The notes under the pieces were generated by a model. It was not told the DNA's origin, did not search any database, and was given only the letters and a program-made list of their open reading frames with translations. The position numbers and the translations under genes are program-made. A DNA stretch of 64,000 bases from Cloeon dipterum (taxonomy: Eukaryota; Arthropoda; Insecta; Ephemeroptera; Baetidae): positions 8,236,501 to 8,300,500 of the forward strand of contig NC_088787.1 in the NCBI RefSeq assembly GCF_949628265.1, given 5' to 3'. Shown here one piece after another: positions 35,221 to 47,200 of this stretch (positions are counted from its first letter, which is position 1; each line of letters opens with the position of its first letter).

Positions 35221-38200
35221 ATGGCATCGCACATCCTACTCTTCACCTTTGCCTCGTGAGTTTTGATTCTATTAAATTTCTTTCTTTCCATCGTTATGCA
35301 AATTCCTAGCTGTTTGATTATGAGGGCTTTGTGTGCTACTTTTAAAATTGCACAATTTTCGTTAAGCTTCCCTGTTCTGCATAGAAGGTAAACAAATTAA
35401 CAAAAAGATTCTAGAAATAAACATTTCGTTTTAACCAAATAATTTTATTGACATGGTAGAAAATTAGGCATCGCCCTACCGTTATGTGATGGGAAAATGC
35501 AAAGAATATTATATGATTTGACTGAAACTTAAATGCCTTAATATTTATAGCGTGCATGAGATTACCAAATTCTTTACATGAATTCAAATTACCAAAAAAT
35601 CGCATGGTTAATTTTATTTTTAATTTTCATTACCTATTACTTATTTTATCTACTTAAAAAACAAGGGTCTCTGACATTCTTCGCGCGATTTAAAGTTGAT
35701 TGATATTTGTCAACAAGTAAAAACCAATTAGAATTGTTAATTTAAAATAGCAGGTAATCCACATTTGAATATCTGATCTGGATTAAAAATAATTTTTTGA
35801 AAAATAATCGGATTTTCAATTTCAATATGTCTTTTTAACTTAATTTTGCGTTCCTCTCACCGCGATTTTTAACGGTGTTTGAACTATGAGCTAAATTTCT
35901 CTCTGGTAGTCTGGTGACATACATCATGATTTTCAAAAAGGAGACAATACTCGCTGCTTGAACTTTGGAGCCAATTTTTCGTCACAAATTTTAGCGGCAA
36001 CCTGAGAAAATTTTAGCCGTTCCACTTTTTTCAGACTTAAATTTAAAAATTATAAATCATTTGTCATGAAATTTGGCAGTCAATTATCTCCTATTTAGTT
36101 CCAGTTTCACTTCCATTTTAAAAATTTGGAATTAATGATTTTTTTCAAGACCAAAAATAACATATATATTTTTTTTCAAATATTTAGCTGGAAAATGGAA
36201 TCAATTCAATTTACAATTCTAGTTCTGCCATGGGATTGAGCACTTTTCAAGCATTTCTTTAAAGTTTTCGTGTCCAAAAATAAACTGCATAAAATCACAG
36301 ACTGATTGCAATATAACCTTCGATCATTTTATTTGCAAATGTTCAGTTGAGTTTGCCAATTGTAAAATGAGGAAAATAAATACTGTTAGGAAAACCCAGA
36401 CATTCCTCAATGGGGCTTTCCGGGAAAATGTACCAACCCTGACATTCTGCAGTCTGACATGCATAAGAAATCAAATTTCTCCCATTAAATAAAAAGTTCA
36501 ATTGTTGAACAATATTGCCAATTACATATTTTTCTTCCTTGTATTGATTACAGCTCAATATTGCATAATTGTCTCTTTTTGCTTGCTCTATTTGAATAAT
36601 TCTCAATACGTCAACAATTATCGTCATTTATGGCACCCGATAATTGTTACAAATGGGCCAGAGAATCGCTAATTGCGTTAATTTGGAATGGAGGATGCAA
36701 GTTTGAAAGCGTATGCTTATTAGTAGGTCCAGAAAAAATAAAAACAACTTTAAAGGGCTCTTTCATATCCTGGTTCTTATTATTATTATTCCAATTCAAA
36801 GGGTTTCTTACACGTCTTATCACTGGTTTTACATTTTTTTTTAAACTTTTATCATAATTTAACAAGGTTTGGTTGAGCGTAACCCTTTTCAGACTTTGAA
36901 AGTATGAATTTGTTTCTCCAAAAAGGAACCAATTTTTGTGGAGCGAATATTTTTGTCAATTTAAATTGTATTTTTCGTATGGATAGTAAAAAAAGATTCG
37001 AATTATTTTGTGTTAATTTTCAATTCAGTAATCGTGTTAATTCGTAAATAATGTAATCCATTTTTTGCGATTTTTCTGATTGAGATACGAGTTAATTTTT
37101 AATATCCTGTTTAATGATCCTCTAAAAGTTGGGTTCTTGTGGAATTTGGCACATTCTCTGATCTAATGAACGGAAAAACTGCGCCTGTAATAACCGGGAT
37201 CGCAGTTTCCATTAAACGTAAAGTTTATTACGTGATATGTTTTAGCTGTATGCCAAGTGCAGTTATCCAGGGAATTCCTTACGTTGTGGTGTATTTTTTC
37301 AATCAATTTATTAATAATATTGAAACTTAATTTCCAGATCATTTCGCAATGTGTAAAAACATGAAGAAAGTACAGCATGAACATACTGTGTATTAATTAT
37401 GAAATTATAGTTCAGTAATAAATACTTGTGCCAGTGCAGTTTAAAATATAAAGCCTTCCAAAGAATTCGTTCAAAAATGAATACTTAAATGAAAATCCAA
37501 AATGTTGTATTTTTTTAATATTTTTAATTTTATAAATAATAAAAATACACTGAATAACAAATTGTTATGTTAACAAATCTTCACTGGTTACGCTTACATA
37601 GCGGCAAAACACTTTTAAAATTGTTGCGTGCAGGATATCATAAAATAATCTGACTGAGAACACTTTCCTTGGCCAACACAGGGCTTTGATCTTGGCCTCG
37701 CGCAGTTCAGTGGGCCAGGAGTTCTTCTCGCCGTCGCTGGACGACAGCCTGCCGCCCGACTGTGTGCTCAAAGTGGTGCGAGACGCTGCTTCCTCCAACG
37801 ACATCTCAAGGTGAGCGCAAAACCGCAACTATACATAGTTCTAATCATAACTACCTTGTAGCTGCCTATCTCTAATTAGCAAATATGTATCATTACACAT
37901 CAAAACAAATTAGTTCCAATTTGATTATTTTGAAATTTAAATTTTTTATTATTTTTAAGGAGTCTTTTTCTTTGTGCAATTTTTCATATCACTCCCAGTG
38001 TGTCTAAAAATGATTAATTACTTTTTAGTTTACCATTTTAAATTTTTGCTCACTGAGGAAAAAGTGATAAATTTATTTTAGTGCAATAACTATAAGCCTC
38101 TAACTTCTTCTGCCTCTGCCATTTACCACTTATTTGCAATTCAGATATTGTTATAGATTTCATTGTAATAAAATAAAAGCTATAAAATATTAACAAGAAG

Positions 38201-41200
38201 CATTTTGACATTAAATTTCCATAAAAATGCCTCATTAAGAAAACATTATTTTGCTCCAACCTCGTGCGGGGCAGGCGCGAGATGAATTAAGGCAATGTGA
38301 ATTTTATGATTAACGACCACGCTTGCGTATGTATCATCTCGAGCAGATCGCGCAAAATCGCGGTCAAGGCCGCGTCAAGAGCGTGTGTGCGTTTCTAATT
38401 TCGTGCGTTTTCGACCAGCAATGTCGGCGGCGGCGAGAGTTTCTGCATCTCGGCCAGCGCGGTCAACGAGGCCTTCAGACTGGCCAGGTCAAAGGTCGGC
38501 ATCTTCAGCGCTCCGCGGAAGCCTAGGACCTCGGTCGAGGAGGACCTGCTCGCCGAGGCCCTCCAGGAGACGACGAGATTGCTCAAGGGCAGGTGAGAAA
38601 ACTGACGATTTTTATGACAAGGAAACCTATTTTGATTTTTGAAAAGGATTTTTCTTTAAGTCATTTCATTGTTTCAGTCGGATGTGGGTATATATGGGGC
38701 AAAGTTGCTCCGCTGATTCGCAGTAAAATTATTAATGAATCATGTTCAATCAAATATTCAAATCAAAATTAATTAAATATAAAAAATAATAATATATTAT
38801 CGTGCATGAATGATCTGATAAATTGCCTTCAGAACAGTGACTTATATTTTTTGTAATGTGATTATTCTTTTTAGTTGAAAAGCAAAACTGACTGACAAGG
38901 TTGCAAATAACCCGCATTTTTTAAAAGCAGTGCATTGTTAAGAAAGGGGTTTTTAAATTTTTAACTGTTCCTTGCTGACTTGAAAATTTGGCAGAATAAA
39001 TTTTTGGAGAAATTGAGACAGCAAATAATTGCGATTTATACAAAATCCGCACAGTAGAAAAAATATTGACCACTGCGACCGTAAATTTTAGATTTTCATA
39101 GGGGGAAAATGGGATAAATCTATTTCTTGCATTTCTTGAGCAAGAAATTGGTAAAAATTGAGTGGTAAAAATCAGTGATGAAAAAAACCCTGCTGACTAA
39201 TCTAAATTGGCATTGACAATTCATTTAAAAAGACACCCAAAAACCACTGTTTACTGAAACCTGAAAAATAACATGATTTTATGCTCCTCATAAAACAAAT
39301 GTCTTTAAAATAAAACGTTTTTGATATGATTTATCCATTTATTTCCTCCAATTTGCAGATTCAAACTGACTGATGATGAAATCTGGGGCGGTCTTCCTCT
39401 CTTGGACACTTCCGAGACGGAAATCGTGGACTGGTGCCCCGACAGACTGTCCCTCAGGCGCACGTGTCCGCCCAGGCTGTCCCGCTACCGCTCCTACGAT
39501 GGCTCCTGCAACAACGAAGGGCCGCTCTCGTGGGCCCAAGGTGCCTCCATGCAGCCCTTTCCCCGAATGATTCCCCCCGTCTATGGAGATGGTGATTTTT
39601 TTTAATTCAATTTTGCGATTGGAGCTTGATTTAATTTTTTTGAAAAGGGGTCGGTCAGCCACGAAGGTCGGTCTCTGGCCGGCCGCTGCCCAACGCCCGC
39701 CTCGTGTCAGCCACAGTGCACCGCGACCTGGGATTCCACGACCACGCCGTCACCCTGATGTTCCTGGCCTGGGGCCAACTGCTGGACCACGATGTCACCT
39801 TTACTGCCGAAGCCAAAAGTGTGTCATTGTGATTGGCATTCCTTTTTTACATATTTAAAAAATAATATTTATTTTATCTTAAGAGCCCATTAATGTTTTT
39901 TTTAATTTATTTTTGAGCATTCTTTATTAAAGATATTAAAATTAATTTGAATTGAATTTCACCAGACATTAATTAGAGTATTAGAGTACTTTCCAGCTTG
40001 GAGTTTGCTTCAAAAAATATGCTTTTGAAACTAACAAATAATATGGGTGCTTAATTAAGTTTTGAATCATGCCAACGTAATTTTATATTACTGATTATCT
40101 TTCAATTGTTCGCAAAATTAATTTTACTTGCATATTATTCCATTTAATAAGATTAAATTCTGTATAATATTGAATTTTAATTTTATATTCTTTCAAAAAA
40201 ACCCTTACCCGCCAAGCTATTTGACTTTTCCTGTCTCAGATCCTGGTACAAACACGGAGCCGCAGTGCTGCGAAAACCCGCGAGCCAACCCAAACTGCGC
40301 CACCCTTACGGTGCCGTTCGACGACCCCTTCTACGCCAAGTACGGCCGACGGTGCATCGAGTTCATGCGGACGCCGGCGGCGCTGCGTCCCGGTTGCAGA
40401 CTCGGCACGAGGTCGCAGAACAACGAGCTCGCCCCGGCCATCGACGCCAGTTTCGTGTACGGCTCCACCATGCAGGTGGCCCGCTCCCTGAGACTGGGGG
40501 CTGGAGGACAGCTCGCCTCCCTGGACATCCTGCCCAGCGGCCTCAAGCCTCTGCTGCCGCTGAAAATCCGATTTCCGGACGACGGATGCACCAGGCCGTC
40601 GCAGGACATTTTCTGCTTCCTTGCAGGTTAATACCAAAATTTTTGCCAATTCATCAGATGCATAAGCCCTTGTTTGAAGCCACCAACAGATGGCGCCACC
40701 GTTTACTTTCGTAATAAATTTAATTTTAAGGCACTTCCGCTGCGATTTCAGACCAAATCCTGTCACTCTGCATTTTCTTCACTTTATGTGTTTTATTTTG
40801 AAGTGCTGAAAACCAAAATCAGTCCAGACATTCGCCGTAGAAGCGTTGGAAAAAATTTTACAATTCAAAAAATGGTTTTTCACTATTCTACAGCGATTGG
40901 CTTAACCGATTTTGGTTTTCAGCACGTCAGAAGAAAGCGTATTAAGTAAAAGAATGCACAGCAGCAGGATTGAGTTGGAAATCGCACCAAAAGTGTGTTA
41001 AAATTTAATTTATTGCTAAAGTATGCGGTGGCGCCATTTGTTGGTGGTTTTGAACAACTTGTGTTATAGGAAACTTTATTTCTATACTTTTACATGAAAT
41101 ATTAATATAGATTTAATTTTTTATTTTGTGTTTTTAGGGGACAACAGAGTGAATGAGCAGCTGATGCTGACAGTTTTGCACACCGTCTTCGTTCGCGAGC

Positions 41201-43583
41201 ACAACAGAATCGCCACCGAGCTAGCAATCATCAATCCGCACTGGAGCGATGAAACCCTTTACCAGGTTTGTGAATTTTTTAATTTCTACTTAAACATAAA
41301 TTATTTTTCCTTTAATAGGAAACGAGGGCGATCGTGGCTGCGATCGTGCAGCACATCACCTATGATGAATTTCTTCCAGTTTTGCTTGGAAAAGATGGAA
41401 TGGCGAAATATGACCTGAGGCTAGAACCTGAAGTATATTTTTTTCAGCAATTTATTGATATTGTAAATAATAAATTTAATCTTAAAATTGCAGGACTACT
41501 ACAATTTGTACCAACCGGGCCTGAATCCAACTGTGCCTGACAGCTTTGGAACTGCGGCCTTCCGCTTTGGACACTCCCTCCTTCCCAGCACGATTGAACG
41601 CTGGTCCCCGGCACACAGATACATAAGTATGTGTTTGTATTTGCGTGATTTCGTAAAGGTAAAATCCAAACAACTAGAAAAAATAAACAGTTTTAGTGTA
41701 TAGTTAAAAATGTGTCAAGTACATTCATCGTTGCAATGGAATATTTTCTTTTAAAAATAATTATTAACTTGATTGTTCTTTAAATAAGTTAGTTTGTAAT
41801 GGTTGATTACAATCAATTGGCTTTTTTTAATAAATTGAAGATTATTTTAGGACTATACGGAATTACGGATAATTTTGCGTTTTAGAATATAAATTATTTA
41901 ATATTTCATGCAAGGGAACAGTTACAATACAAAAGTACAATTATTATAACACGATTAAAAATTTAGTTTTCCTCACCTGAACACTCATCCTTGGCAAGTT
42001 TGGATTTCCTCAATGAGATTCAAGCCAAAATAACTGAGAAATTCATTGATAAATATGCAAAGTATTAAAAGTCAATAAAATGCTTATTTTGCAACAAAAT
42101 GTAGTTTACAATCACTTTAATAATAAAATGTTTTTTCTAGCTTATTTTTTATTCGAGATTTTTATTATATTTTTTAAAATTTTATATTTAATTAATATAA
42201 TTGTTCTTAATAATTTAAAATAATTCAAAAGTTTCATATACAAACCAATTTTTAATTTCGCAATAACTTTCATTAAAGCGTTTTTCACATATCTTTTAAA
42301 TATATTATGGGTGCTTACATTTATCTCGTAAAATACGGTTATATCATTGACTCCTTCATCGTAATGGTTGTAAATATATAGTTCAACATTAAGAAAATCG
42401 AATTATAATTTCCATTTGAAACAAAAAAAATATTTCGTCTCCAGGCTCAATCAGGTTGAGTGCCGTCCTGCGCCAACCTTTCTCCGTCTACAGACCTGGC
42501 AGGATGGACGAACTGATTCTTGGCATGGTAAACCAGGTTTCTCAAGCAATGGACGAGGCTGTGACCAGTGAGGTACTTAAATTTTTAAATCTAATTTCAC
42601 TGGACATTAATAATTAATCTGTGGTGTAGGTCACAACGCACCTGTTCCGGAAGCCAGGAGCTCCTTTCGGTCGCGATCTCGCGTCGATCAACATCGCCAG
42701 GGCCAGGGAACACGGCGTGCCGTCCTACACCAGGTTCAGGGAGTACTGCGGCCTGCCGGTGCCCAACACCTGGGTCGAGTTTGCGCAGGACATGTCGCAT
42801 AACGTGACTGCCCTTGAATACAGCAACGTGTTCGAGTAAGATTCTAACAATTTTTAATTTCAAAATTCAAAATATTACTCTATTACCAAATCCAGATTTT
42901 TTATAATTAAGAAATCATAATATATTGTAATAATTTACGACAAAAGCTTTACCAAATATATCCAATTGCTTTCTATTATTTAAAAATTTTAAATAAAATT
43001 TGATAAAATTTTCTTCATTGTTCAAAAATTTTAAATACTGCTGAATAAATGATTTTTTTGTTCTGATTTTAGGAGTGTGCATGACGTTGACTTGTGGTCT
43101 GCCGGAATCTGCGAGCGGCCCTTGCCCGGCAGCATGGTGGGCCCAACCTTCAGCTGCATCATCGGCAAGTCGTTCAGGCAGCTGAGGAGAGCAGACCGCT
43201 TTTGGTACGAAAACCCTGACCATCCAGGAGCCTTTTCTCCAGGTTCGTATTTCAAGATTAATATTAAGCAGCAGAATAAATGGTATAATTGTACTATTTT
43301 ATTTTCAGAGCAAATACGAAGCATCAAGCAGATGACCTTGGCCAGAATGCTCTGCGACAACTCAGACAAAATCGAAACGATCCAGAATTTCGTGTTACTT
43401 TTACCAGATCCTGATCTGTAAGTGTTAATTTCAGCAGTTTGCAATCACACTGGAATTTTGTTCAATTCATAATTTAATTTTGGAAATCATTTTAATTTCA
43501 GAAATCCAAGAGTATCATGCAGAAGCGGCGTGATTCCAAGACTGGACCTGAGCTTGTGGCAAGACCTGAACATATCAAAATAA
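35221..43583 (+). CDS. Secreted animal haem peroxidase (chorion-peroxidase/peroxidasin-like), complete, 732 aa
   Basis: Oxidises substrates with hydrogen peroxide, probably extracellularly (cuticle, chorion or matrix cross-linking by analogy). Fourteen exons: 35221-35255, 37682-37810, 38419-38592, 39359-39591, 39648-39818, 40240-40626, 41138-41265, 41319-41432, 41494-41626, 42445-42572, 42630-42835, 43073-43242, 43309-43417, 43502-43583 (TAA). All phases fit. The signal peptide [17 protein letters not shown] is split by intron 1. A roughly 130-residue prodomain precedes the catalytic domain, which opens at [12 protein letters not shown]. Visible residues are distal His238 in [11 protein letters not shown], calcium-site ASFVYGS (318-323), catalytic Arg380 and Glu383 in [18 protein letters not shown], and proximal His484 in FRFGHSLLP. 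Paired Cys fit the family. No Ig or LRR domains, so not a full peroxidasin. Intron 6 holds a fold-back repeat. Confidence 0.95.
40668..41062. repeat. Palindromic fold-back repeat, full copy
   Basis: Same element as 19891-20312, in the same orientation: GAAGCCACCAACAGATGGCG at the left and GGTGGCGCCATTTGTTGG at the right, with the inner CCGATTTTGGTTTTCAGCAC segment. It lies within intron 6 of the peroxidase gene, downstream of exon 6 (ends 40626). Confidence 0.82.
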
Positions 43584-43648
43584 TTCCAAACGTGCTATAA
43601 AAACTATTTATAAATTTGTAGATATGTACATACTACTAGGATAAATAC

Positions 43649-43654
43649 AATAAA
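43649..43654 (+). terminator. Poly(A) signal of peroxidase gene
   Basis: AATAAA 66 bases after the stop codon, the first such signal. It lies about 560 bases from the converging Ras-like gene's stop at 44212. Confidence 0.65.
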
Positions 43655-43744
43655 ATTATTATGAATATTTAAACGTTACAAGCCTGTTGAATAATTTATT
43701 GAGACATACACGACCATCTCACTATCACTATACAAGAAAGAACG

Positions 43745-43862
43745 ACGAGTTTCACCGAGCGCCTGCAGTTCTGTGTTGCACGCAACCCGCGTACCAGCGC
43801 CGTCGAGCGGGTTGCACTCTCATGTCAGAGTCGAAGGGAATGTTCACAAAGAGAGTCGGCCG
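43745..43862. repeat. Hairpin-bearing short repeat, copy 1
   Basis: About 118 bases are shared with 45187-45304 (GCCTGCAGTTCTGT, GGAATGTTCACAAAGAGA and others). At the centre a perfect 9-bp stem, GCAACCCGC at 43782-43790 and GCGGGTTGC at 43807-43815, encloses a 16-base loop. It lies between two convergent genes. The reading frame is not conserved between copies, so it is probably noncoding. Confidence 0.65.
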
Positions 43863-44211
43863 TCGCTGACTGTTATATTATTTATCTGGATGCAAAAATA
43901 CTAATTAAAATAATAAAATTGCTTCACATAATTGAGACTTGGATTTTTTGCCAGCAAAATAACAAACAAATTTTCCTCAGGGTATTTTCTGGGGTAGAAT
44001 AATCATATTTTAAAATTACGGATTTTTAGGAAAGTGCCCAAAGATATTTATGTGCGTTCACTTGCTTAATTTTTTACCATAAAAATTCATTTTTCATTTA
44101 AGACATGAACTAAAAAAAATTACAAAACTTAAGGAAAAATTATGACTGTCCCGAATTAAAAAATATAATAATAATTATTCGCATCCAAACAGCCGAATTG
44201 TCAGTTCAGCA

Positions 44212-47200
44212 TCACGGCAGCGCACTGTCACTTTTGCCCCTGGCGTAGAAGCGGGGGCCGTTGTTGGAGGCGGCAGACTTGGCGCTCTTGGCCGAGGCGA
44301 ACATCCGATCCAGCAGACTCTGTTTGCCGCGCCGCCGAGCTGCCTGCACCTCGCGGCACACCGCCTGAAAGACGGCCGTCGACGACTGCACCTCCTCGGC
44401 CGCCGCCACCTCCATGTAGCTGCACTCCCATTCGTGCGCCAACTGCTCCCCTGAAAGTTAAATTTTAAAGGTTATTATATATCAATTTTCTAAAAATATG
44501 CTGTGCTTGTGCTGGTATTTATTTCTTTTTGTATTAAAGACGGTTTGACACTGCGAAATCCTGGAAAATCCTTGTTGCCTTAGAATCAATTTGAAACCAA
44601 CATTTTTGAGAAAAGTGGCTGAAAGTTAGCATATGCTGTTCAAATGGTAAGGACTGTCTCCTTACTTGAAATCTGATTTTATTTCACAGTATAGAGTTTC
44701 CCTGAAAGGTTTCATGCGCTGTTGGACAGATATTTATTAACAAGAGAAATTTCTCAATTTTACTAGAATCTAAACGATGAACAACACAACAATAACACGC
44801 AGTTATCAGAAAATAATGTCCAATAAAATTGTTTGCACGATGAATATATTTAAAAGAAGATAAGACAACGTTTTATTGTAAGTTGTTCTAAAATAAAGAA
44901 TTTAGTATATGAAAATTTTGCGTATATCTTAAACTAATTAAAAATATATTAATTCAGTAAATAGTTTGAAAAAATATATTTAATACAAAATAATGAGTAA
45001 AAAATTGTATTTTTAAATTGGTTACAAACTACAAAGTTTATAATAAGTAGGCACTGCTAGCATACTATACTTAGCATTTTTATCAATGAATTTCTCAGTC
45101 ATTATGGTGAGGAAATCTGCTAAGAAAATATGGTTGACGCAAAGAGGCATCAGTGGACCTATTGATATACACGAGCTCATTAAAAAAAGACAAGTTTCAC
45201 CAGTCGCCTGCAGTTCTGTTTTGCAAGCAACCCGCGCACCAGCACCGTTGAACGGGTTGCACTCTAGTACGAGTCAAGGGGAATGTTCACAAAGAGAATC
45301 GGCTTAATAATTCGGAGAACCGACCATATTTAGACTGTTTTCCAGGTCAAATTAGACGGTTTCTAGACCAATTTGAACAGTTATGATCATTTTTCAAGAA
45401 ATCGTAAAAGCCACAATCTTTGGTTTTGGTATAAATGTATTAGATACTTGCATGTTTAAGGAAAATCATTCAAATTTTTTTGGATGTTTACATGTTCCAG
45501 TCCATACTAAAAAATAGTATCAAATAAATCAAATATATAATTTTTATTATTTATTTTTGTTTTGATAAATCAGTTAAATTAAATCTATTATTGCAGAAAA
45601 TTAGAATTGCATACCATGAAATTTGGGGTAAAAGTAGCCAGAGGTTTTTTTATTTGGTGGGGACAGCTAATCTTGTATAAAATAATTGATATAATATTTT
45701 AATGAATTCAGTGAGTGTAGGGAATGAAATTCGAAATTATTTTTGAGCTGGGTTTGTTACTGTGAGTGCCAACAATTTGTGCCCCGCTAGTATTTTCTGA
45801 GATCAGAGGACCTCAGCACATTACACAATTGGGTAGTTGTATTTTGATTGATTTAGATTTTTTTAATATTCAAATAATAAATTGAACCCTTTTTAATCAT
45901 ACCGTAATTTGAATTTTTTATTACATTTCTTTCATTACTACTATAAAACGAAACAGACGTGAATACTTTCCACTTTGCAAAGATATCTGAATGATTTTAA
46001 AAAGTTAAAAAAAGTTCGACATGAAGACTGACTAAAAAAAAAATCGAACAAAAACGATAGAAGTTCTGTCTGGTTTTTATCAGGTCTAAGAAATGCATCA
46101 TAACCTTATACTTTCGCGTTTGAAAAAAATAACCGTTTTGATTGAGGGAATGAAAATTAAGTTTTAGAATTTTTAAATTCATCATGGAAGAGCCAACGTA
46201 AAGTGTTGACATCTTAACTTAAATAATGTTTAGTTTAAAAAACGAAAGGTCGCCAGAGTCAATCATTTGAGTAACAAGTCAATCACCAAGGGGATTTACA
46301 AATTCTGTCAAAGGCTAAATATTTAGCATAAAGAAAATTCAGCATAAACACTCGAGAGCGAAGAAATTCCCCGCAGATCAGAGAACTCGAGAGCTAGGCT
46401 GGCGTGCGTGTGTGCGACGCAGCGAGCGAAAAGAAAGAAAGAGAGAGGAATTCTGCAGTCTGGGGGTCGTGGCGCGAAAGGTGGGTGCATTCTTGAATTG
46501 AGGCACGCACAAGATTAATTATCGGCTAGAGTGGCTGCCAAAGACGAAAATAAAAGGAGCGGCGGGCGTTAAAAAGAAGGCCAATTTCTCAAGTTACCCT
46601 CGCGGCTCTTGTCGGCACGGCGGGCGGCAAGCGTAACTGACAACTTTTGAAGCAAAAAATGCGAGTGCAGCCGCGCTTAATAAATGGCAAATGGCTTTTT
46701 AATGGCCAGCCTAATTGAAAGAACATTTTTCTAGCGCGTCACTAAAGCCGCGCGCGCGGCCGCCGGAATTTCGGCGGCGACTTGTTGGAGCGGCGCCAGC
46801 GGGGCCGCTCGCGCCGCGCTCTTGATTGCTCAATGGAGCAACGCTGCCGCTATTGATAAACAAATAAAACACACTTTTTGTCCACAACGCAGGCAGACCT
46901 TTGCTTTATGTAGCACGACTAATGACACGCCGCTCGCTATTTTCGCGTGTCAATTGCAAAAAATAAAACAGAAACTGGTAGGTGGATGAATGTCATTTTA
47001 AAAGCTTAAACTAAAAGCAGAGCAGGCAGTGAATGAATACGAGACGCTGACATACAGTCTGCGCCTTGAATTACATCCAGCTACCGTTTGAGAGATCAAT
47101 CTTATAAATTTAAAAAGGCGGGCGATGTTAACAATCAATCTTAATCACTAAATATTCCAGGTATTTCGAGATATTTGTAATTTCTCACGAATGAACGTTT

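Noticed and set aside
36343-36627. 94-codon minus-strand ORF in peroxidase intron 1
   Set aside because: Has a somewhat protein-like composition but no recognised domain, promoter or splice partner; left unannotated.
40236-40766. 176-codon ORF on the minus strand
   Set aside because: It is the antisense shadow of peroxidase exon 6 (40240-40626), caused by its GC-rich codon bias; no family motif.
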